A stretch of DNA of 64,000 nt from Pseudoflavonifractor intestinihominis (GTDB taxonomy: Bacteria > Bacillota > Clostridia > Oscillospirales > Oscillospiraceae), in contig NZ_JBBMFK010000001.1 in assembly GCF_040096055.1 (NCBI RefSeq), forward strand, positions 217,838 to 281,837, read 5' to 3'. Positions 57,963 through 64,000 of the stretch are shown here, piece after piece. The position numbers and the translations under genes were made by a program. Under the pieces are notes generated by a model, which saw only the letters and a program-made list of their open reading frames with translations, was not told the origin of the DNA and did no database searches. The first letter of the stretch is position 1. Each line of letters starts with the position of its first letter.

Positions 57963-58738
57963 TACTCAATCTGCTGGCCGTGGGGGACGTCACCTCCGAC
58001 GACGGCCTGAACTATCTCTCCAAGCACCTGCGCCAGGTAAAGCGCCTCCACGACGTCCACTTCACCGTGGTCAACGGGGAGAACGCCTCCGGCGTGGGCA
58101 TCCTGCCCCGGCAGGCCCAGGACATCTTTGATGCCGGAGCCGACGTCATCACCCTGGGCAACCACACCTGGAACCGCATCCAGATCGCCCCCTTCCTGGA
58201 CGAGAACCAGTACATTCTCCGTCCCGCCAACTACACCAGCCGGGTGCCCGGCCGGGGCTGGGGGGTGTATGAGGGCCCCAGGGGGGTTCGCATCGGGGTG
58301 ATGAACCTGATCGGCCGGTGCGAGATGGACTCCAACTTCGACAACCCCTTCACCGTGGCCGACCGCCTGCTGAAGGAGGGCGGCGCCGACATCGCGGTGG
58401 TGGACTTCCACGCCGAGGCCACCAGCGAGAAGGGGGCCATGGGCTACTATCTGGACGGCCGGGTCCAGGCGGTGTGGGGCACCCACACCCACGTGCCCAC
58501 CGCCGACGCCCAGATCCTGCCCAAGGGCACCGGCTTTGTCACCGACCTGGGCATGACCGGCCCGGTCCGCTCCGTACTGGGCATCAAGCCCCAGCAGTCC
58601 ATCAACCGCTTCCTGGGGGGCCTGCCCCAGCGGTACGAGTCGGCGGGGGGAGACTGCAAGCTGGAGAGCGTGCTCTTCTCCATCGACACGGAGACCAGGC
58701 GGTGCGTGTCCGTGGAGCGGGTGGACATCCGGGACTGA
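57959..58738 (+). CDS. ymdB: YmdB-family metallophosphoesterase
   Basis: 259 residues. Metal-ligand motifs: LAVGDVTSDDG, VVNGENASG, TLGNHTWN and GTHTHVPTADAQI. YmdB hydrolyses 2',3'-cyclic nucleotides and influences RNA turnover and development; in Bacillus it lies next to rny, whereas here the two genes are 24 kb apart. Coupled to the PPC gene by a four-base overlap. Confidence 0.94.
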   Translation: MILNLLAVGDVTSDDGLNYLSKHLRQVKRLHDVHFTVVNGENASGVGILPRQAQDIFDAGADVITLGNHTWNRIQIAPFLDENQYILRPANYTSRVPGRGWGVYEGPRGVRIGVMNLIGRCEMDSNFDNPFTVADRLLKEGGADIAVVDFHAEATSEKGAMGYYLDGRVQAVWGTHTHVPTADAQILPKGTGFVTDLGMTGPVRSVLGIKPQQSINRFLGGLPQRYESAGGDCKLESVLFSIDTETRRCVSVERVDIRD

Positions 58739-58766
58739 CCGGAAGAAAAAGCCGGAGGAGACAAAC

Positions 58767-59867
58767 ATGCTGAAACTGATCCATGCCGCTGATATGCATC
58801 TGGACGCGCCCTTTGCCTCTCTTCCCCCCGAGCGGGCGGCGGAGCGGCGGGAGGAGCAGCGGCAGCTCCTCACCCGTCTGGCCGAGCTGGCCGAGGCGGA
58901 GCGGGCCGATCTGGTGCTGCTGTCCGGCGACCTGCTGGACAGTGGCCTGGCCCGCTATGAGACCGTCCAGGCCCTGGCCCGGGCCCTGGGGGAGATGAAG
59001 GTCCCTGTGTTCATCGCCCCGGGCAACCACGACTTTTACGCCCAGCGCTCCATCTGGAGCGCCGGGTCCTGGCCGGAGAACGTACACATCTTTTCCCGCT
59101 CCACCGTGGAGACGGTGGAACTGCCCGGGCTGAACTGCGCCGTCCACGGCGCGGCCTTTACCGCCCCCACCTGCGACCAGTCCCCGCTGAAGGGCCTTTG
59201 CGCTCCGGAGGACGGGAAGCTCCATCTGATGGTCCTCCACGGCGACGTGGACGGCAAGGGGCGGTACGGCGCCATCGACCGGGCGGACATCGCCGGGAGC
59301 GGCCTGGACTACCTGGCCCTGGGCCACGTCCACGCCTGTTCCGGCCTCCAGAAGGAGGGGAACACCTGGTGGGCCTACCCCGGCTGTACCGAGGGCCGGG
59401 GCTTTGACGAGCTGGGGGACAAGGGCGTGCTGGTGGTGGAGGCGGAGAAGGGCAATGTCTCCGCCCGCTTCGTGCCCTTGTGCCGCCGGCGCTATCAGGT
59501 CCTCACCGTGGACCTGTCCGGCGGAGAGGACCCGGCGGAGACCCTGGCCGCCGCCCTGCCCAGGGACGGGGAGAACGACATTTACCGCATCATCCTCACC
59601 GGGGAGAGCGGCGTGGAGGGCCTGGACCTGGAGGCGTTGGAGGCGGTGGCCCAGCCCTGCTTCTACAGCGTCACCCTCCGGGACCGGACCCGGGTCCGCC
59701 GGGACCTGTGGAGCCGGGCCGAGGAGGACACCCTCACCGGGCTGTTCCTGCGGCAGATGCAGGCCAGGCTGGCCCAGGCGGACACCGACGAGGACAGGGC
59801 CTTGGTGGAAAAAGCCGTCCGCTTCGGCCTGGCGGCACTGGAAAACGGGGAGGACTGCTGCCCATGA
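58767..59867 (+). CDS. DNA repair exonuclease, SbcD/YhaO family metallophosphoesterase
   Basis: 366 residues. Metal-site motifs are IHAADMHLDAPF, LLSGDLLD, APGNHDFY and LALGHVH, followed by a C-terminal capping region. It is the Mre11-like nuclease partner of an SMC-like ATPase, the next gene, whose ATG overlaps its stop (ATGA). GGAGG precedes the ATG. In Bacillus the equivalent pair is yhaO-yhaN. Confidence 0.93.
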   Translation: MLKLIHAADMHLDAPFASLPPERAAERREEQRQLLTRLAELAEAERADLVLLSGDLLDSGLARYETVQALARALGEMKVPVFIAPGNHDFYAQRSIWSAGSWPENVHIFSRSTVETVELPGLNCAVHGAAFTAPTCDQSPLKGLCAPEDGKLHLMVLHGDVDGKGRYGAIDRADIAGSGLDYLALGHVHACSGLQKEGNTWWAYPGCTEGRGFDELGDKGVLVVEAEKGNVSARFVPLCRRRYQVLTVDLSGGEDPAETLAAALPRDGENDIYRIILTGESGVEGLDLEALEAVAQPCFYSVTLRDRTRVRRDLWSRAEEDTLTGLFLRQMQARLAQADTDEDRALVEKAVRFGLAALENGEDCCP

Positions 59868-62134
59868 GAATCATCAGGATGACGGCCACCTTCGGCCGCC
59901 TCAACCACGCCGTGCTGGAGCCCGGCCCGGGCCTGAATCTGATCCAGGCCCCCAACGAGAGCGGAAAGTCCACCTGGTGCGCCTTCCTGCGCTCCATGCT
60001 CTACGGCATTCCCACCCGGGAGCGGGACCGGCAGGACTATATCGCCGAGAAGAACCGCTACCAGCCCTGGTCTGGCAGCGCCATGGAGGGCGCCCTGGAG
60101 CTGGAGTGGCAGGGAAAACAGATCACCATCCGGCGGGGCCCCAAGGGGACAACCCCCTTCGGCGCCTTTTCCGCCGTGTACAGCGACACCGGCGAGAGCG
60201 TCCCCGGCCTCACCGCCGCCAACTGCGGGGAGACCATCCTGGGGGTGTCCCGGTCCGTGTTTGAGAAGTCCGCCTTTGTGGGGCAGGGGGGCGCGGCCAT
60301 CTCCGCCGACGGGGAGCTGGAGCGGCGCATCGCCGCCCTGGTGTCCTCGGGGGAGGAGGACGTGTCCTACTCCCAGGTGGAGGACACGCTGAAGGAGTGG
60401 CTCCGGCGGAGAAAGTACAACAAGAGCGGCCAGATCCCCAGGCTGGAGAGCGAGCGGGCCCTTCTGGACGACACCCTGGCCCGGCAGAAGCAGGCTGCCC
60501 GCCAGGCGGAGGAGGCCCGCCGGGACATGGAGGAGCTGACCGGCTGGAGGGACAGCCTGAAGGCCGCCCTGGCCACCTGGCAGAGCCGGGAGAACCGGGA
60601 GCGGCGGCGCATGTGGGATGAGGCCGCCGCCGAGCTGGAGAAGGCCCGGAAGGAGGTCGCCTCCCTGGAGGCGGACCAGAACCGCCACGGCGCCCCCCCG
60701 GACAGGGACACTCTCCGCAAGGCACAGGAAGACCTGGCCTATCTGAAGACGGTGAACGCCAACCTGAAGCTGGCCGAGAGCCAGGTCCAGGAGGCGGAGG
60801 AGAAGGCCCGGGCGGCCCAGGAGGCCACCGCCGACCAGCTCTTCCCGGACATGACCGCCGACCAGGCCTGGCAGCAGGCCTCGGGCCACAGCGCCCAGGT
60901 CACCCAGTGCCGCGCTCAGGCCGCCCGGGTCACCCGGGCCGGATGGGCCGGTGCGGCGGCCTCCGCGGCTGTGGGCGCGGCCCTGGCCGCCGCCGGCTGG
61001 TTCCTGCTGCCCCAGACCGGGTACATTCTGCCCATCGCCGGGGCGGCGGTGCTGGTCATCGGCGCGGCGGTGTCCCTGGCGGTGAGCCGGGGCAGGGCGG
61101 GCAGCCTGACCGCCCAGGCCGAGGAGCTGCTCAGCCGATACGCCGCCGAGTATCCCGACGATATCATGGCCCGGGCCAACGCCTTCCGGGAGAAGTGGGT
61201 GGCCGCCCAGGAGGCCAGACGGAACGCCGAGGCGGTGGCGGAGGCCCGCCGCCGGCTCATGGCCCAGCGGGATCAGCTGACCGGGGATTTGATGGACCTG
61301 GTCCACACCTTTGAGCCCGCGGTGCGGGACTTTTTCGGCGTGTCCGCCGCCATCTCCCGGGCGCTGAACCTGGAGGAACGGCTGTCCACCGCCCGGGTGC
61401 GGCTGGCCGGGGCCCAGAAGTTGGCCGCCAGCCTGCCCAAGCCCCAGGCTGTTGAGGTGGAGGGGGACCCGGACGGGGCGCTCCCCGAGCACTTCGACCC
61501 CCAGGAGGCCGCCGCCGCCCTCTCCTCCGCCGAGGGGGAGCTGTCCCGGCTGCGCAGTCTCCAGGCCATGGCCCAGGGGGAGATGAACACCCTGGGAGAC
61601 CCGGTGCTGTTCCAGTCCCGGCGGGAGGAGCTGACCGAGGAGCTGTCCCGCCGCCGGGAGGAGTACGCCGCCCTGAACCTGGCCCTGGAGGGACTGGCGG
61701 AGGCCAACAGCCAGCTCCGGTCCCGGTTCTCCCCGGCCCTCAACGCCAGGGCGGGAGCGCTGCTCTCCCGGCTCACCGGCGGCAAGTACAGCAAGGTCAC
61801 CCTGACCCGGGAGCTGGAGGCCTCCGCCGAGGAGGCGGACAGCCCCCTGCCCCGGAGGACCCTGCTGCTGTCCCAGGGCACGGCGGAGCAGGTCTATCTG
61901 GCGGTGCGGCTGGCGGTGTGCCGCCTGGCCCTGCCCGCCGAGGACCCGGCGCCCATCGTGCTGGACGACGCCCTGGACGCCTTTGACGACAGCCGTATGG
62001 CCCTGGCCCTGGACCTGCTGCAGGAGCTGGGGGAGGAGCGGCAGATCCTGCTCTTCACCTGCCACGGCCGGGAGGCGGAGTGCCTCAGGGGCGCGGAGGA
62101 CGTGAAGGTGCTCACCCTCTCCGGCGGACAGTGA
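59864..62134 (+). CDS. SMC/Rad50-like ATPase (YhaN family) with a central hydrophobic hairpin
   Basis: 756 residues. Walker A NESGKSTWCAF (near 35), Walker B-type PIVLDDALDAFDD and the signature-like LLLSQGTAEQVYLAVRLAV are at the two ends, as in SMC-like proteins. Between them are coiled coils (about 190-340 and 430-620) and, in the middle (about 362-408), two hydrophobic helices (GWAGAAASAAVGAALAAAGWFLL and LPIAGAAVLVIGAAVSLAV), which would place the apex in the membrane. It begins at ATG 59864, overlapping the SbcD-like gene. The track-length extension upstream is not supported. Confidence 0.92.
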   Translation: MRIIRMTATFGRLNHAVLEPGPGLNLIQAPNESGKSTWCAFLRSMLYGIPTRERDRQDYIAEKNRYQPWSGSAMEGALELEWQGKQITIRRGPKGTTPFGAFSAVYSDTGESVPGLTAANCGETILGVSRSVFEKSAFVGQGGAAISADGELERRIAALVSSGEEDVSYSQVEDTLKEWLRRRKYNKSGQIPRLESERALLDDTLARQKQAARQAEEARRDMEELTGWRDSLKAALATWQSRENRERRRMWDEAAAELEKARKEVASLEADQNRHGAPPDRDTLRKAQEDLAYLKTVNANLKLAESQVQEAEEKARAAQEATADQLFPDMTADQAWQQASGHSAQVTQCRAQAARVTRAGWAGAAASAAVGAALAAAGWFLLPQTGYILPIAGAAVLVIGAAVSLAVSRGRAGSLTAQAEELLSRYAAEYPDDIMARANAFREKWVAAQEARRNAEAVAEARRRLMAQRDQLTGDLMDLVHTFEPAVRDFFGVSAAISRALNLEERLSTARVRLAGAQKLAASLPKPQAVEVEGDPDGALPEHFDPQEAAAALSSAEGELSRLRSLQAMAQGEMNTLGDPVLFQSRREELTEELSRRREEYAALNLALEGLAEANSQLRSRFSPALNARAGALLSRLTGGKYSKVTLTRELEASAEEADSPLPRRTLLLSQGTAEQVYLAVRLAVCRLALPAEDPAPIVLDDALDAFDDSRMALALDLLQELGEERQILLFTCHGREAECLRGAEDVKVLTLSGGQ

Positions 62135-62156
62135 GAGGCCGGAAAAGAAACAGACC

Positions 62157-62195
62157 ACAGCCTGCCGGAATTGGTTTTTCGGCAGGCTGTTTCTT
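62157..62195 (+). terminator. terminator of the SbcD-YhaN operon
   Basis: ACAGCCTGCCG and complement followed by TTTCTT. Confidence 0.88.
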
Positions 62196-62222
62196 GCAAT
62201 GCGGGGGCGGGCGCGGTATAAT
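62194..62222 (+). promoter_or_regulatory. sigma-A promoter of the signal peptidase pair
   Basis: TTGCAA and TATAAT with 17-bp spacing, immediately after the preceding terminator; start of transcription near 62229. Confidence 0.85.
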
Positions 62223-62251
62223 AATATATCTATGGAATGGGAGATGAGGGC

Positions 62252-62836
62252 ATGGCCCGGGGAAAGCGTGAGCTGAAACCCGAAATTCTGAGCCTGAAGG
62301 GGATCGACGCCGTCAAGGGGGATCTCTACCTCTGGCTCCAGGCCTTTGTGCTCATCTCCGTGGCAGTGGTGCTGTGCTTCGCCTATGTGGGGCGGGTGGT
62401 CACCGTGTCAGGCAGTTCCATGGAGCCCACCCTCCGCAACGGGGACATGCTGCTGCTGCGCAGCGGTTCGGCCGGTGTGGAGCAGGGGGATATCGTGGTG
62501 CTGACCCAGGAATCCTTCCTCGCCGAGCCCATTGTGAAGCGGGTCATCGCCACCGAGGGGCAGACCGTTGTCATCGACTATACGGAAAACAGCGTCAGCG
62601 TGGACGGGGTGCAGCTGGAGGAGCCCTATGTGGTGGAGGTCATGGCCCAGCCCTACTTCTCCGACCCGGTGGAGACCGTGACAGTGCCCGAAGGGGAGAT
62701 CTTTGTCATGGGGGACAACCGGAACCACTCCTCGGACAGCCGCCATCCCGATCTGGGCACGGTGGACCTGCGCTGTGTGCTGGGGGAGGCCAAGGCGGTG
62801 CTGCTGCCGCTGGGGCACCTGAAAACAATCCATTAG
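62252..62836 (+). CDS. lepB: signal peptidase I (first of two)
   Basis: About 194 residues. One transmembrane helix (about 27-48) is followed by the catalytic Ser in VSGSSMEPTLRNGD and the catalytic Lys in IVKRVIATEGQ, then GDNRNHSSDSRHPDLGTV. It cleaves Sec-type signal peptides at the outer membrane face. ATG 62252 chosen because it has a few nt of leader; ATG 62237 is also possible. It starts a two-gene operon. Confidence 0.95.
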   Translation: MARGKRELKPEILSLKGIDAVKGDLYLWLQAFVLISVAVVLCFAYVGRVVTVSGSSMEPTLRNGDMLLLRSGSAGVEQGDIVVLTQESFLAEPIVKRVIATEGQTVVIDYTENSVSVDGVQLEEPYVVEVMAQPYFSDPVETVTVPEGEIFVMGDNRNHSSDSRHPDLGTVDLRCVLGEAKAVLLPLGHLKTIH

Positions 62837-62848
62837 GAGGCATAACCA

Positions 62849-63427
62849 ATGGCGGAAGAAAAGCAACCTGAGACAGAGGAGGAGCAGGGCCCTGCCCTGC
62901 CCCAGGCGCTGTACGACTGGCTCCAGGCCCTGGTCATGGCGCTGGTGTGCATCATCCTCATCTTTACCTTTGTGGGCCGGTTCATCTATGTGTCGGGCCA
63001 CTCCATGGAGCCTACCCTGTACGACAAGGACATGATGGTCATCCAGGAGCTGGGCTACACCCCCAGGCAGGGGGACGTGGTGGTGCTCACCAAGCCCTCT
63101 GAGATCGCCGAAGGACCCATTGTGAAGCGTGTCATCGCCACCGAGGGCCAGACCGTGGAGATCGACTACGCCGCCTCCTGCGTCTACGTGGACGGGGAGA
63201 AGGTGGACGACAGCTACCTGGGCGAGCCCATGCGCCAGCCCAGCGACCCCAATATGAGCATCACATCGGTGACCGTGCCAGAGGGGTGTATCTTTGTCAT
63301 GGGCGACAACCGCAACCACTCCAACGACAGCCGGGACGTGCGGCTGGGAGTCATTGACGAGCGGTATGTCATCGGCCGGGCGATCTTTGTGGTGCTGCCC
63401 TTTGAGGACTTCGGGGCCATCGAGTAA
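62849..63427 (+). CDS. lepB: signal peptidase I (second of two)
   Basis: 192 residues, clearly paralogous to the preceding gene: same catalytic Ser (VSGHSMEPTLYDKD) and Lys (IVKRVIATEGQ) and GDNRNHSNDSRDVRLG motif, with a more acidic N-terminus before its single membrane helix. AGGAGG precedes the ATG 13 bases after the first gene. The two may differ in substrate preference. Confidence 0.96.
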   Translation: MAEEKQPETEEEQGPALPQALYDWLQALVMALVCIILIFTFVGRFIYVSGHSMEPTLYDKDMMVIQELGYTPRQGDVVVLTKPSEIAEGPIVKRVIATEGQTVEIDYAASCVYVDGEKVDDSYLGEPMRQPSDPNMSITSVTVPEGCIFVMGDNRNHSNDSRDVRLGVIDERYVIGRAIFVVLPFEDFGAIE

Positions 63428-63437
63428 GGAAAAGACG

Positions 63438-63477
63438 AAAAGAGCCGTGTGCACTGGAAGGTGCGCACGGCTCTTTT
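63438..63477 (+). terminator. terminator of the signal peptidase operon
   Basis: AAAAGAGCCGTG and complement around a short loop with one mismatch, ending in TTTT. Confidence 0.88.
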
Positions 63478-63501
63478 GTGCTGTATGGCATATTGAAGGT
63501 T

Positions 63502-63526
63502 GGAACATTCCCATGTTTTTTACGTC
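63502..63526 (+). promoter_or_regulatory. candidate ECF-type promoter of the lipoprotein gene
   Basis: GGAAC and CGTC separated by 16 bp, matching the general ECF -35/-10 pattern, about 30 nt before the lipoprotein ATG. The CGTCTAA core also occurs upstream of the sigma gene at 20183. Confidence 0.4.
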
Positions 63527-63556
63527 TAAAATGATAAAAAATGGGAGGCAGGCTCA

Positions 63557-63967
63557 ATGAAAAAATTCGTAATCCTGTGCTTTGCGCTGGCGATTGCCCT
63601 GTCTGTGGGCGGGTGCGCTGAAGAAGGTGCAGATGTTGGAAAGGAAAGCGAAAACAGATGGATTTGCGGAGAGACCCAGCCCCTGGAGACGGCGGAAGAC
63701 TCCGCCATCCGACAGAGCACGCCCGAGCCCGAGACGGGCGGCATCGGGGAAGGCGTATGCACCCCCACACTCACAGTTACATGCAGCATAGACCTGAGCG
63801 GAGACACCTATCAACTGAGTGGGAATCCGGCGCGGGAACTTCTGACGCTGCTCAGCGGTCTCAGCTATGACAAAGAGACCTGCGACGGTCTCCCGGAGTA
63901 TACCGTTGTCGGCCTTGACCAGACAACGCCTCATGAAATGCCATCACAGCTGAGAATGAAAATATAG
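63557..63967 (+). CDS. small predicted lipoprotein
   Basis: 136 residues. A lipoprotein signal peptide with lipobox LSVGGC (Cys20) is clear; the mature part starts with a Glu/Ser/Thr-rich linker and a short beta-rich segment (LTVTCSIDLSGDTYQLSGNPARELLTLLSGLSYDKETCDGLPEYTVVG). GGGAGG precedes the ATG. The protein ends soon after the recognisable domain (QLRMKI), so it may be shortened by a frameshift or simply be small. No function recognised. Confidence 0.75.
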   Translation: MKKFVILCFALAIALSVGGCAEEGADVGKESENRWICGETQPLETAEDSAIRQSTPEPETGGIGEGVCTPTLTVTCSIDLSGDTYQLSGNPARELLTLLSGLSYDKETCDGLPEYTVVGLDQTTPHEMPSQLRMKI

Positions 63968-64000
63968 TCTGTGCGTTAACCGAAGGATTTGCTAAACTGA

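Noticed and set aside
59480..59863. Upstream extension of the YhaN-like ATPase
   Set aside because: It overlaps the SbcD-like gene in another frame and is Gly/Arg/Pro-rich; ATG 59864 begins the conserved N-terminus.

Overview
The window is a GC-rich (about 60-65 %) chromosomal segment of an endospore-lineage Firmicute. The yabP-yabQ-divIC-yabR order, a CIRCE-controlled groESL operon, RNase Y, a BirA/BioY pair and an FMN riboswitch are all typical of Clostridia. The base composition and gene set suggest the Oscillospiraceae (Flavonifractor/Lawsonibacter/Pseudoflavonifractor-like), but that placement is an inference; no rRNA or tRNA gene was seen. It looks like core chromosome: no prophage, transposase gene or CRISPR array was recognised.

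Layout. 0-2 kb: a membrane-anchored solute-binding-like protein and a flavodoxin. 2-7.6 kb (minus): groEL, groES, a YegS-type lipid kinase, an SLH/WG-repeat surface protein and an RNA methyltransferase. 7.7-11.1 kb (plus): a CNNM/HlyC transporter behind a leader that contains an intrinsic terminator, then an FMN riboswitch driving ribU and a creatininase-family gene. 11.4-14.8 kb (minus): pyruvate carboxylase. 15.2-18.2 kb (plus): recG, a GNAT acetyltransferase and a C_GCAxxG_C_C protein. 18.3-20.2 kb (minus): an ECF sigma/anti-sigma pair whose sigma gene seems to start at CTG. 20.4-25.8 kb (plus): mutY, aldehyde dehydrogenase, tdk, a radical SAM protein and a MATE transporter. 25.8-27.7 kb (minus): an RluA synthase and a small HTH/membrane-protein module with palindromic operators. 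27.8-34.2 kb (plus): hemW, a giant phosphodiester glycosidase-SLH protein and rny. 34.5-37.5 kb: an NYN nuclease and a second ECF sigma/anti-sigma pair. 37.5-42.8 kb (minus): hpf, an orphan fumarase alpha subunit with an amidohydrolase, the yabP-yabQ-divIC-yabR sporulation/division cluster and bioY. 42.9-50.2 kb: birA, a permuted GH3 glycosidase with a divergent AraC regulator, and a P-type ATPase. 50.5-57.3 kb: response regulators, a WYL regulator, an NlpC/P60 protein, trxB and a two-component system. 57.5-64 kb (plus): PPC protein, ymdB, SbcD/YhaN-like nuclease-ATPase, two signal peptidases and a lipoprotein.

How genes connect. Biotin uptake (bioY) and the biotin ligase/repressor (birA) are divergent around a BirA operator and would supply pyruvate carboxylase. 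The FMN riboswitch ties flavin uptake to a creatininase-family enzyme, while flavodoxin and thioredoxin reductase are flavin users. Two ECF systems, two signal peptidases, SLH proteins and a membrane-anchored glycosidase point to an elaborate cell surface.

The most unexplained structure is intergenic: a promoter-terminator pair that could make a roughly 100-nt RNA (40275-40407); three islands of back-to-back perfect hairpins (about 11.2, 34.3 and 40.5 kb), two of them bounded by direct duplications of the neighbouring gene end or terminator; and terminator-bearing leaders in front of hlyC and rny.
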